From: Tenrec ecaudatus
Taxonomy: Eukaryota; Chordata; Mammalia; Afrosoricida; Tenrecidae
Assembly (NCBI RefSeq): GCF_050624435.1
Contig: NC_134539.1
Location: 43,308,001-43,372,000 of the forward strand
Direction: 5' to 3'
Length of the DNA stretch: 64,000 nt
Shown here: positions 1 through 10,879 of the stretch, piece by piece
Layout of the letters: each line of letters begins with the position of its first letter
Numbering within the stretch: the stretch's first letter is position 1
Translations under genes and position numbers: made by a program
The notes under the pieces: generated by a model
Seen by the model: the letters and a program-made list of their open reading frames with translations, nothing else
What the model was told of the DNA's origin: nothing
Database searches by the model: none

Positions 1-2421
1 CCAATGACTACAGTAGGAAATTGCACAAAAATGCAGTTAAGATGCATTGATAGTTATTTGTGATTGGAATGTAAATGTTGTAAACAAAGAGGAAGCCACA
101 GTAGTTGGAAAATATGGACTTGGTACTACAAATGAAGCTGGAGATCACATGAGAGAAATTTGCAAGAGCAATGACTTCCTCATAGCAATACCATACCATT
201 TTTCAACAAGATGAAAGGCAACTATACACATGGACTTCCTCAGATGGAATACACTGATCAAATTGGCAACATCTGTGGGAAAGCACAATGGAGAAGCTCC
301 ATGGCAACATCTAAAACCAGACCAGAGGCCAACTGTGGAACAGACCATCAATTGTTCATATATAAGTTCAGGATAAAGCTAAAGAAAATTAAAATAAGTC
401 TGCAGGAGCCATAATATGATCTTGATTCTCTCCCACATGAATTTCAAGAACATCTCAAGAACAGATTTGATGCCTTGAACACTAATGAGAAAAGACCTGA
501 TAAGCTTTGGGAGGACATCAAGATTATCTCTCATGAAGAAAGCAAAAGGTCATTAAAAAGACAGTAAAAAAAAAAAAAGAGATCAAAGGGGATGCCAGAA
601 GAGACTGTGAAACTGGCTCTTAATTGTTGAGTAGCTAAAGCAAATGGAAGAAAAGATGAAGTCAACGTGCTGAATAGAAAATGTCAACGGGCAGCTTGAG
701 AAGACAAAGCTAAATATTTAGAAAACCAAAAGGGAAGAACACATTCAACATATCTGAAACGGAAAGAACTCAAGAAAAATTCAAGTCTCAAATTGCAAGT
801 TTGAACGATTCTACAGGCAAAGTATTGATTGATCCAGATAGCATCAAGCGAAGATGGAAATAATATCCAGAGTCACTGGACCGAAAAGAACTAGTTGGCA
901 GTCCACTGTTTCAGGAGCTAGCATAAGAGAAAGAACCAAAGGTGCTGAAGGGAGAGGTTCAAACTACACTGAATACACTAGCTAAAAACAAGGCTCCAGA
1001 AATTTATGGAATACCTATTGAATGTTCCAGAAAGCTGAAAAAGCACTCGAAGCACTCACTCATTTATCCCAGGAAATTTAGAAGATAGCTACTTGGCCAA
1101 CTGACTGGAAGAGCTCCATATTTATGCCCATTCCAAAGAAAGATGACCCAACAGAATTCTCAAATTATAGAATGATATCATTGATATAACACACAAGAAA
1201 AGTTTTGCTTAAGATCATCTAACAACAGTTGCAGCAAGACATTGACAGGTATCTGTCAGATGTGCAGGCTGGATTCAGAATAGGATGTGGAACAAGGGTT
1301 ATCATTGCTGATGCCAGATGAACCCTGGCTGAAATCAGAGAATACCAGAAAGATGTTTACTTGTGTTTCATTGGCTATGCAAAGACATTTGACTGGGAGG
1401 ACCATAACACATTGTATATAACTTTGAGAATAATTGGAATTACGGAACTCGTCATTGTGCTCTTTGGAATTTGCATATGGGTCAAGAGTCATGAACAAAA
1501 CAAAGGATGCTCCATGGTGTGAAATTAGGAACGGTGTGTTTCAAGATTGTATCCTTTCACCATACTTGTTCCGTCTACATGCGGAGCAAATAATCAGAGA
1601 AGCTGGATTATATGGAGAGTGTGGCATCAGGATTGGAGGGAGGCTTATTAATAACCTTCAGGATGCAGATGATACAACCTTGCTTGATGAATGCGAGGGG
1701 GAATTGAAGCTCTTGCTGATCAAGATCAAGGATTGTAGCCTTCTGTGGGGATTACAACTCAATGTAAGGAAGACCCAAATCTTCACCACTGGTTCAGTGA
1801 ACCATGATAGAGATTGTCAAGGATTTTGTTTTACTGGGATCGACAAGCAATACTCTGGAAGGTGTCAGTCAAGAGATTAAAACACATATTGGATTAAGTA
1901 AATCTGCTCCACAGACTCTCTTAAAGTATTGAAGAGCAAGGATATTACTTTGAGGACTTGGGTGCTTTGGATTCAAGCTGTGATATTCTCCATTGCATCA
2001 TGTGCATGTGAGAGTTGGACACCAAATAAGGAAGACTGTAGAAGACTTGATACATTTGAATTGTGGTCCTGGAAAAGAGTGTTGAAAGTACCATGGATTG
2101 CTAAAAGGACAGACGATCTGTATTGGAAGAAATAAGGCCAGATTGCTCCTTAGCAAGGATAGAGAAACTTGGACATGTTGTTAGGAGAGACCAATGCCTG
2201 GAGAAGGACACCATTTTTGGTAAAGTGGGGTGGGGAGGCAAAAAGGAGGAAGGCCCATGATGAGATGGATTGACTACATCAAGGGATGGAGGGGCTGCCT
2301 GGAGGGGCTCAGGCATAGGAACGATGGTGAGGATGGCGCAGGATCATGCAGTGTTTCCTTCTGTTCTTCATAGGGTCACTATGGGTCAGAGGAGACCAGA
2401 TAGCACTTACAGCACCAACAA
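1..2421 (+). mobile_element. RTE/BovB-type LINE, cut by window edge, coding capacity destroyed
   Basis: The element enters from the left edge inside the apurinic-type endonuclease domain; a C-G-T-D-H box typical of the end of that domain lies near 333-356. Reverse-transcriptase sequence follows to about 1900, with the stretch G-C-I-L-S-P-Y-L-F-like at 1540-1575 and the catalytic box at 1662-1673. That box reads D-A-D-D instead of the family's Y-A-D-D. A C-terminal C-E-S-W-T box is at 2007-2021 and the W-K-R-V-L-K-V-P-W region near 2065-2100. The 3' end carries the 'gggtcactatgggtcag' tail that AfroSINEs share. Many stops and frameshifts make it dead. RTE LINEs encode one protein with endonuclease and reverse transcriptase. 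Identity is firm; the exact subfamily is not. Confidence 0.9.
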
Positions 2422-2595
2422 GTGAATCACTACACATCTCTTATTTTTTCCTTTTTATATCAAGGAATGCTATCTCCTTAAACCCTTCACAAATAATGTC
2501 TCCAATCATTCATTTGAATTCCCTCTTCTTGTCTGCTCTTCTGGTGTTGCATGATCCCTTATCATCCTTCGGGCATAACTTCAGGTGTTCTTCTC

Positions 2596-3115
2596 TGTAG
2601 CAGTTACATAATCTCTTGTCAACTTGAATGAGGGGGTGGAGTCTAGCCTGTCAATCAGGTCAGAGCCAATGAGGCCTCTGCGTGGGCATGGCCTTCTCTT
2701 GAAGATTTTGGGAACTCCTGTCTTCTTCCCTCAAGGCAGGACACACTCTCTGCTTCACATTCCTGTTGACAAGACACAGGGAGACACACTGATGGAGCCA
2801 GAGCCCTGGAGCTGGAGAAGTTACATAGAGACTCCATGCCAGCAATGAGATACTTCTGCTACAATAGGATCTCCAAGAATTTCCACCCACTGGCCTGTAA
2901 TCTTCCTGCATTCAGCATCATGGCATGACTGTGTGAGTGTAAAGAGGAATTTATGGACTAGTATCAGACATATGGACTAATATCAGATTTATGGACTTGA
3001 TCTGGACTTGGCTGGAATGTTTATTAATATACAATTGCTCTTTGATATAAAGTTCTCTCTTACACATATATGAATGTCTCTGGATTTATTTCTCTAGTCG
3101 ACCCAGACTAACACA
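2596..3115 (+). mobile_element. MaLR-like solo LTR, copy 1
   Basis: A 520-bp unit beginning TGTAGCAGTTACATAATC and ending CCAGACTAACACA, with TG...CA ends. The '...tggatttatttctctag..acccagactaacaca' end is like that of mammalian MaLR (MLT-type) LTRs. Related copies lie at 3292-3848 (minus) and 37106-37606 (plus). Flanks CTTCTC and CTCCTC match at 5 of 6 positions, a possible decayed TSD. No internal retroviral genes are present. The family name is an inference; the repeat relationship is directly visible. Confidence 0.6.
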
Positions 3116-3168
3116 CTCCTCTAACCTTCTCTTCAGTTTATACAACAAGCTTAAGTTTTATATACTTT

Positions 3169-3193
3169 AAAACAAACAAACAAACAAACAAAC
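3169..3193. repeat. (AAAC)n microsatellite
   Basis: Short run of AAAC units in the 180-bp spacer between the two inverted LTR copies. The rest of the spacer is single copy in this window. Confidence 0.8.
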
Positions 3194-3291
3194 CCTCTTC
3201 TAAGGCAAATTATCTCTTGTGCTGCTTCTTTAACTCGCATCTCCTTTGGAGAGCAAGGTATTTTAGTTAATGATCTATAACTGAGTTAGTC

Positions 3292-3848
3292 TACATAGAG
3301 TGGAGAAACAAATTCATGGAGACACTCGTGTGTATAAGGAAGAGGTTTATATACAAGAGCAATTGTACATTAAGAAAGCATCCCAAACCCGTCCAGTCCA
3401 AGGCCATAAGTCTGATATTAGCCCATATGTTTGATACCAATCTATAAATGTCTCTTTAGACTCATGAAGCACATGCAATGAAGCCAAATGCAGGATGATC
3501 ACATGCCAGTAGGTAGAAAATCTTTGGGTCCAGGGATGTTGTAAGCATCTCAGCACTGGCAGGGGTCTCTGTGGCTTCTCTGCTTTCAGAGGTTTGGTTG
3601 CAGCCATGTGGCCAGCTCAGGGCACTAGTGTAGTTCCATGTGTTTTGTCAGCTGCAATGTCTCCCAGGGAGTGAAAGTAGTGAGCGAGATTCTCTCCTGC
3701 CTCCAAGGAGAAAATATCGGATTTCCCAGAGTTCTCAGAAGTAGGCCGTGCCCACACAGAGGCCTCATTGGCTACAATCTGATTGATATGCTAGACTCCA
3801 CCCCTACATTCTTAATCCTCAAATTGATAAATTATTATATAACTATCA
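3292..3848 (-). mobile_element. MaLR-like solo LTR, copy 2 (inverted)
   Basis: Reverse-orientation relative of the 2596-3115 unit. It starts with TGAGTTAGTCTACAT (complement of the family's 3' end), runs through 'aagtctgatattagcccatatg', and ends near the complement of the family's 5' start. It is more diverged than copy 1. No convincing TSD. Confidence 0.55.
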
Positions 3849-4464
3849 CGATATCCTTGTTTTCCAGAGTACATATTCTCACCTTGCTTTTCATGAGAAA
3901 AGAATGATATTGAGCTCTCCTGAGTGCTATCCAGTCATATAATTTTGATACAAGTTGTGGACATTTTATTTCACATCATATTCTTTTTTTTTCTCACATC
4001 ATGTTCTTTGCTACATTCTCACAGTCTTCATTAGTAGACATGTTCAAAGGGTAAAAATTGACTAATGCAAGCACGTAGGCAGGAGCTTCCTTAGAGATCC
4101 CTCTGTAGGATTTCCAAAATTCATTTAGCTGGACATTATTTCCTTATCATTTCTACCTTTAATAAAAACATAGAGTTTTGGATAATATTTTCCATTGAGA
4201 GAATGAATATCCTACTACAGTAAAGAGGTGACCTTCGTAACCACATGATGAAATATCTGCAATCATTTTTAAAGCCCCAGTGTTGGATCCTAATAACAGC
4301 AAACAGTTGTTGTTATAAAACAGTTTATTTGTCCAAGGTGGGTGATTATTTTTTCAGGATATATGCTCCAATAATTCAGACCAACATGATTAACTGATAA
4401 ATTAAAGGGAATCAGAAAAGCAACAGATTGATTTTGGAGACACAGCAAAGGCCATTCAAAATAC
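3849..4464. other. No recognised feature
   Basis: AT-rich sequence with only short chance open frames. I see no repeat, RNA gene or coding signal here. Confidence 0.5.
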
Positions 4465-5185
4465 TATCTAGAATTGATCTCATTTGAATTTAGAGAACAT
4501 CTTAAGAACAGGTGTGATGCATTGAACACTAATGACAAAAGGCCTGACAAGTTGTGGGATGTCAAGAATAGTATACTTGAAGAAAGAAAAAGGTCATTAA
4601 AATGACAGGAAAGAAAGAAAAAAAATAAAATGGATGCCAGAGAGACTCTGACACTTGCTCTTGAACATCTGTAGCTAAAGCAAATGGAAGAAATGACATT
4701 AATGATCAAAGATGTCACTTGGGAGACTAAGGTATGCCTGACCCAAGCCATGGAATATTCAATCACCTTATAGGCCTGAGAAAACTGGACAATGAATCAA
4801 GAAGGCTGAAGAAGATTTGATTAAATTGTGATGTTGGTGAAGCATATTGGCAGTATCAAGGACTGCCAGAGGCACAAACAAATCTTTCTCGGAAGCACAG
4901 TCAGAATATTCCTTAGAAACTAGGATGGCGACACTTGTCATCCTTACTTTGGACTCATTATCAGGAGAGATTAGTCTCAGGAAACGGACACCATCCTTGG
5001 TATATGAGAAGTCAGCCTAACAGAGGATGGCCTTGATAAGATGGACTCACACAGTGGCTGTAACAATGGGTCCAAACATAAGAAGGATTACGAGGATGGC
5101 AAGGGACTGGGTGATGTTTTGTTCTATTTCAGAGTCTCTGGGAATCTGAACTGGCCTCCTGGCACCTAAAAAACATCAACCACAA
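4465..5185 (+). mobile_element. RTE/BovB-type LINE, internally deleted
   Basis: Begins in the linker region ('catttgaatttagagaacatcttaag') also present in the first RTE copy at 430-470. It follows that copy to about 4710, then jumps directly to the C-terminal part ('taaggtatgcctgacccaagcc'). The whole reverse-transcriptase core is missing. The 3' end has the usual 'gggtgatgttttgttctatttcag' run followed by a degraded tail. Inactive. Confidence 0.85.
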
Positions 5186-5395
5186 GTTCAATACAATAGC
5201 TGTGTTCAATCCAGTAGCTGAGAGGAAATCCTCAGAAGTCTAGCTTCATGGACAAATAACCAAATAACCTTGTATTTTGCCAGGTTTGGGCCTACACTGA
5301 CTCTCCTGATCCCCTTCTCTGGATTGAAAATTCCAATGACACCTTCTCTATAAGGTATCATTGGGATACTGTAGTCTTTAAAGTATTAATTCTGC

Positions 5396-5600
5396 GTGTG
5401 GTTTGATTCAAGTCCTGGCTCTGTTTCTTGTGACTGTGAGACCGTGGGCACATGACATCCATGCACACCAGCTTCCAGGTCTGCAAAATGGAAATAATTA
5501 TAGTAACTATTCCATCGTGTGGTTGTGACACTTGAGCAGGCACATAGCATACACTTAAAATACTGGTTGGTCCAGAGAAAGTGCTCAGGAAGTGTTGCAT
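5396..5600 (+). mobile_element. MIR SINE
   Basis: Diverged MIR: 'caagtcctggctctg' core, 'gtgactgtgagaccgtgggca', then 'tctgcaaaatggaaataattatagtaac' and 'gagcaggcacatagcatacact'. These match the MIR core and 3' region in order. An ancient mammal-wide element. Confidence 0.8.
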
Positions 5601-5709
5601 AGTATTTTTCCCTAGGTAGAAATTAGGTATCCTTCTCCTGGGCTCTCATGGCACAATCTTCTAGGACAATGCTAAGCACAGTATGGTTTATGTGTCCACA
5701 GACAAATAA

Positions 5710-5755
5710 GATACAGGCTGGGGACTTGCAGAGATACAGGCTGGGGACTTGCAGA
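5710..5755. repeat. 23-bp perfect tandem duplication
   Basis: Two exact copies of GATACAGGCTGGGGACTTGC plus AGA, back to back (5710-5732 and 5733-5755). Probably a recent slippage duplication. Confidence 0.9.
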
Positions 5756-6066
5756 GACCAGAAACAACATCCTTCTTTTACATCGTCCCTAGTGGAAATT
5801 CAATAAATATTTATTAATGAATTGACCCATGAGACATTTTATGGTCCATTTAAAGATTTCACAATAGGAATTCTATGAGACCCAGTGATGCTGTAGGTCA
5901 GACATTGCACTACTAAGTAAATACTTCATTGCTCAAATCCACCTGCCGATCCTCAAGTGAAAGATGAGGTTGTCTGCTTTCGTACAGATTCATACTTCTG
6001 AAAATCCTCTAGTGGGTCTCTGTGAGACAAAATTAATTGGATGACAGGGGGTTTACAGTGAAGTTT

Positions 6067-6256
6067 GGAGTCCTGGTGATACAGTGGTTAAGTGCTGTGC
6101 TGGTAACCATACAATCTGCTGTTTGAGCCCCAGCTGCTTTTCAGAAGAAATATGTGGTAGTCAACGTCCATTAACCTTTACAGACTCGGAAATATGACGG
6201 ATCAGTTTGGTCTAATGGTGTCACTATAAGTTGGAATTGACTTGATGGTGGAGGGC
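6067..6256 (+). mobile_element. AfroSINE
   Basis: Head 'ggagtcctggtgatacagtggttaag' is the tRNA-derived 5' part of AfroSINEs. The body and 3' end 'gtgtcactataagttggaattgact' are the RTE-like tail. These SINEs are specific to afrotherian mammals. Confidence 0.9.
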
Positions 6257-6375
6257 TTATTTATTTTCCAGGGTGAAGTTAATTGCTAATAAAATCAGTT
6301 ATAGTCATTAACCAAATTATGTGGTCATATTGTAATTTTGTATTTGGCTAGATTATGATAAAATTGTCTACATCA

Positions 6376-7452
6376 ACAGAGGGAAAAAGTAGGAAACAAT
6401 CTATTTAAAGAGTTGTAGCTATAGGCATGTATATTAATTTATAATGAAAGGGATAGAGATCAATGAACATATTTTTTTTCAATGAACATATATTTATATG
6501 CTAAATATTAAGAAAGCAGGTGGACTTTGTGCCTCTACTCAAGGTCTCACTAAATACAAGAACACTTTGTTCTAATAACCTGGCACTATTTGATACTCAC
6601 CTTCCTGGTACAATCACTGAAGAAAAAATGGGTGCATAAGCAAATGTGGTGAAGAAGTGAATGGTGCTTGGCTATCAAAAGATAAATCCTTTGGGCCTTA
6701 AAGGCATGAAGTTAAATAAGCAGCCATCTATCTAGCAGGGGATGCAAATAAGACCACATGGAAGAAGCACACCAGCCTATGTAATCATGAGGTGTGATGG
6801 GATTAGGTATCAGGTATCAAAAGATTCAAACAAAAAATTTTATCAATGTGAATAAGGAGGGTTGGAGTGGAGTCCCAAAGCCCATCTGTAGACAGTTGGA
6901 CATCTCCTAACAGAAAGGTTACAAGGAAGGGACAATTCAAGCAGGGTGCAGTACAGCACCGACAAAACACACATCATTCCTCTAGTTCCTGAATGCTTCC
7001 CTCTACCCCCACTACCATGACCCAGTTCTACCTTACAAATTCAGCTAGACTGGAGTACACACATTAGTACAGATAAGAGCTCAGGATACATGGAATTCAG
7101 GACAGATAAAGCCCCCAGGAACAGTAGTGGGAGTAATGATATGATGTGTGTTGGGGTAAGGGGAACCCATTACAAGGTTGGCTATATAGCCCCCCCCCCA
7201 GGGGGACAGATAACAGAAATGTGGGTGAAGAGAGACATGGACGGTATAATAAATGAAATAACAACCATAATATATAATTGATCAAGGATTCACAAGGGTG
7301 GGAGGGAGGGTAAAAAAGAGGATCTAATACTAAGGGCTTATGTAGAAAGAAAATGTTTTGGAAATGTTATTGGCACCATATGGACAAATGTACTTAATAC
7401 AATCGAATGATGGATTGTCATAAGATTTGTAAAAGCCCCCCAATAAAATGAT
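6376..7452 (+). mobile_element. L1 3' end, 5'-truncated
   Basis: About 1.1 kb matching the 3' part shared by the L1 copies at 9435, 10880, 16601, 24784, 27888, 34285 and 45865. Landmarks in order: 'gcatgtatattaat', 'gaacactttgttctaataa', 'gcagccatctatctag', 'aagcccatctgtagac', 'cagagccccccaataaaatg'-type end at about 7430-7452. No ORF2 sequence is included. Confidence 0.85.
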
Positions 7453-7525
7453 TAATAGTATTTTTCTATATGCACTAAGGTCAAAGAAGGACATCATAAT
7501 TTACTGAGCACTCTCTATGTCCTGG

Positions 7526-7720
7526 GAGGAGCCCCAGTGGTGTGCAGTGGTTAGATGTCGGCCTTGGTCCACAACATCTGCCATTTGAAACCAGCAGCCG
7601 CCCCTCGGGAGAAAGACGAGGCTTTCTACTCCAGTTAAAGTTAAGTGTCACAAACTCACAGGGGCAGTTCTACCCTCATCTGTAGGGTCAGGCTACATCA
7701 GCATTGACCCGATGGCAGTG
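7526..7720 (+). mobile_element. AfroSINE
   Basis: Starts 'aggagccccagtggtgtgcagtggttag', has the internal 'gggagaaagacgaggctttctactcc' block, and ends in 'attgacccgatggcagtgagtg'. Confidence 0.9.
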
Positions 7721-7772
7721 AGTGAGGGAAGGAGGGAGGGAGTGAGTGAGTGAGGGAGGGAGGGAGTGCTTG
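7718..7772. repeat. (GAGT/GGAGG)n purine-rich simple repeat
   Basis: Irregular GAGTGAGG/GGAGGGAG run grown from the 'gtgagtg' tail of the preceding AfroSINE. Confidence 0.8.
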
Positions 7773-7870
7773 TGAGCTAAATCCAAGTCTGTCCTTTGGG
7801 GCTGAAATGAGTCGGAGTCAAGTAGAAGGCAGTGAGTTTGATTTTTTAATTTATTTGAAATCTGTGTACT

Positions 7871-8040
7871 AAGGAGCTCTAGTGGTGCTGTTGGCTAAGT
7901 GCCGGACTATTACCACATGGTCATCGGTTCAAACTCGCCGGACGCTCCACGGGAGACTGCTGAGTTTATCTCCTCCTATAAAGATTGGCCACCTTAGAAA
8001 TCCTATATCAGGCTGCTGTGAATTGCCGTTGACTCAAAGG
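7871..8040 (+). mobile_element. AfroSINE
   Basis: Head 'aaggagctctagtggtgctg', internal 'atcggttcaaactcgccg' (B-box-like), and tail 'gctgctgtgaattgccgttgactcaaagg'. More diverged than the 7526 copy. Confidence 0.8.
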
Positions 8041-8084
8041 TCCTGAGTTCGGGTTTGGATTTGGCAGCTATGTGGTTCACATTC

Positions 8085-8225
8085 CATAAGTACTGTCTTC
8101 CCTTTTTCACTATTCTCATAGCTGAGAAACCGGATTCAGAGAGATTTAGTGATTCATACAATAGAGCCATAGAACTAGTGAGTGGCAGATTTGATTTTCA
8201 AACTCAAAGTCAAACTAGATTCTAA
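8085..8225 (+). mobile_element. MIR/L2-like ancient repeat
   Basis: 'gctgagaaaccggattcagagagatttagtgattcatacaatagagcc' resembles the MIR/L2 stretch for 'gaaactgaggctcagagaggttaagtgac'. Diverged; family uncertain. Confidence 0.5.
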
Positions 8226-9190
8226 AGTGCCTGCTCTTTTTCCTCAACTATATTGTCTTCAAGTAATAATTTTTCCCTTTGTGACATGTTTCATCATCAG
8301 CTCTGCTTCCACCCTCAGCAAAGATTTCACCTTTTTAACCCATCCAAGCTTTCAGGCACCCGGCGTTTCTGCATTACTTCTCAGTGGTATCTTTCTCCCA
8401 CAGCAAGTAAACAATTGTGCCTATTTTGATGGTCAAAGGCAGTCTAATAAAAAAATGATTTTCTCACCAGATGTAGGAATTCTGGGTATGAACAGAGCGT
8501 TGAAGGACTCAATTGGTAAGAATATTGGACTTTGACTCTCAGCTGTGTTTAGCCTCACAGCCCTCGCGGGCGTAGTGGTACCTCAGCCCAGAAAGAGAGC
8601 GCCCTCTTTCCCTTTCTCTTGTAAATCTCCAGCCTTACCATTATATTCAGATTGAATGATTATGAAAAATAAAGATCCCCTGGCCCCCAACCGGTAAAAC
8701 TCATGCTGTCTTCCATAGAGAGAACTCTTCAATATTCAGACTTACTCTGTCCTGGACACTTCTTGCGTGGACAATCTCCCAAGGGTCCATCCTCTGCTCC
8801 CAGGTCCTTTCTTACTGTCACATCTAGTTTCCTGTGGTTTCACACACTGATGGTCTCTGAGGCCTTTCACCCTGCGAAAAAGAAGTCATTTGTCATCTGA
8901 GACCAAATTTCTCTAAACTCGAATTCCTCTCACCTGTATCCTTCATGCCCTGCTTCAGTGGGTCTGTTCTGGCTAGCCAAGTTTTAGTTCTACCAGTCGT
9001 GTATTTTCACATGTGAAAACTTAGGTTATTGGAAAACAGATCAGATTGCTATATCATTGGAAAACTCCCCCCTCCCCGCTTTCTGTTTTGTTGTTGTTAC
9101 AAAATATTGATAGGAAAACATGAGATGGAACTTAACCATAAATCTTCAGAGTAAAATAACCACTACTACAAATGTGTGTCCAGGTCAAAG
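8226..9190. other. Mostly single-copy sequence
   Basis: No coding, RNA or repeat signal beyond short chance open frames. Confidence 0.5.
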
Positions 9191-9199
9191 TGCCTAGGT

Positions 9200-9395
9200 G
9201 ATGTGCACAGTTCAGTGCTCTGCCACTAACCAATGGTGGGAGTGGGAATCCATCCAGTGGCTCCTCAGAGAAAAGGCTTGGTCATCTATTTTCCAAAAGT
9301 CATGGCTACTGAAAACTATGTGGAGCACGTCTTCTCTGACACACATGGAGTTTCCTTCAGTTGGAATTGACACTCAACTTTATGGAAACATTGTA
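9200..9395 (+). mobile_element. Possible diverged AfroSINE
   Basis: 'cagtggctcctcagagaaaagg' followed by 'ctatgtggagcacgtcttctctg' and 'cagttggaattgacactcaac' follow the order of AfroSINE body and tail. The head is not clear. Confidence 0.45.
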
Positions 9396-9434
9396 AAAAA
9401 GAAATATATATAGTTCAAAAGATATAGTAGATGA

Positions 9435-9757
9435 ACTAGATTACTTATTTCCAGATAACAAATATCCCTCAGGCACAGAAGTGGGGGGAGTGATACCAGG
9501 AGGGAGGGGGAAGGTGGGGGAAGAAACTGCAGGGGAAGGGAGAAAGCTGCCAGTGTAAGATATGAAAATAATAATAATTTATAATTTATCAAGGGGTCAT
9601 AAGGGTGGGAGGGGGGTAGGAAGGGTAAACAGAGGAGCTGATATGAAGGCTCAAATAGAAAGTAAATGTTTAGAAAATAACGATGGCAACATATGTACAA
9701 ATGTGCTTGGTATAAATGATGTTTGGATTGTTGTAAGAGCCCCCAATAAAATGATCA
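9435..9757 (+). mobile_element. L1 3' end, 5'-truncated
   Basis: Short copy of the same L1 3' module: 'aatttataatttatcaaggggtcataagggtgggagg', 'tagaaagtaaatgtttagaaaataacgatggc', and the end 'agagcccccaataaaatgat'. Confidence 0.85.
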
Positions 9758-9783
9758 CACACACACACACACACACACACACA
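9757..9783. repeat. (CA)n microsatellite
   Basis: About 13 CA units replacing the A-rich tail of the L1 fragment ending at 9757. Confidence 0.9.
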
Positions 9784-10865
9784 TCTGCTAATGAGCAACA
9801 GGCAATGTAACAAGAGGTCAACGCACAGATGCAGGAACCAGATCCAACAGCTTCGAGCTCGATTTCCCACAGTAGCAATAAGAGCAGTCACTCAAACCCA
9901 CACTTTCCACCCATTTGTCTCTAAATTCCCAAAGCCTCCTTTGTGTTTTTGTACTTCGTTCTGGTCATGCTTTAGGATTCTCCCCGAGAGCCTTTTGGAC
10001 TTTTGTCAAAATAAGTTGTAGGCTCTTCATTTGTGTTATATTTTGCCTGGAGTAGGAACTCAGCATCCCAGGTGGTCAGACACAATTTGATGAAGTGCAA
10101 CAATGAATGCACGGCTTTGGGATTTTAACGCATTGGGCACGCTTTACCCGGTCGGTTCAGGGGATTGTAGGGGGCAGGTATGAGGTTGTCTTCAGCATTT
10201 CGGTTGAATGCTTGACAATGAGCACCAAGGGTTTTATTGGGAAAGAACATTGCTCTTTCAGCGCAGAATCTGAGTTTGTTCTATGGGAAGGGAGGGCTGA
10301 TTGAGGTCTTTCCCTAGCAAACGTGCACACCACTCAAAAACTAAATGAAACATCGAATTCAGCCAAGTTTTCTCTGTTGGCACAGTTCAGGACACAGCCT
10401 CGTCTTACAATCAGCCCAGCTCTGGAAGAACCTTTCAAAGTTAAAAAAAGTCCCCAAAGTATCCAAATAGTGAAGTTTGAACGGCAGCCAAGGCGGGTTG
10501 CATCTGTCCTATTACTAACACATGTGCTGTGCTGCATATCCCATTGCACAAAGGCTGACTACAGCCTGCTGTCCTCCTGCTGGGAACTCAAAGAGTTCTA
10601 GACCAGAGGGCTCTGGACCGGCGGCTCTATTCGCTTAGGCTTCTCATCCTCACCCACAGCCTGCTGAATTTTCCTTCAGCTCATGTGCTATAAGTTTAAG
10701 CTTTCTCCGTGTCGACAACGCGTGCCACGTTTGCAAATAGTGCAGCAGTTTTCGTTTTCATCAGAGTCATTGTCTTCCTCTCATACTTCCAGGAGACGCC
10801 CATACAAACAAGACGTTTACCTCCCGCAAGAACAGTTTTAGAAAGTGGCCAAGTCAAGAATATCT
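9784..10865. other. Mostly single-copy sequence
   Basis: No recognised gene or repeat. Overlapping short open frames on both strands (for example 10323-10601 plus) show no recognisable protein. Confidence 0.5.
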
Positions 10866-10877
10866 GGAAGAACTTTT
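10866..10877 (+). repeat. Target-site duplication, left
   Basis: GGAAGAACTTTT, identical to 12081-12092, bounding the inverted L1 insertion. Confidence 0.85.
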
Positions 10878-10879
10878 TT

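Noticed and set aside
6067..6256. tRNA gene
   Set aside because: The tRNA-like text is the head of an AfroSINE, not a foldable tRNA; this applies to all AfroSINE heads here.
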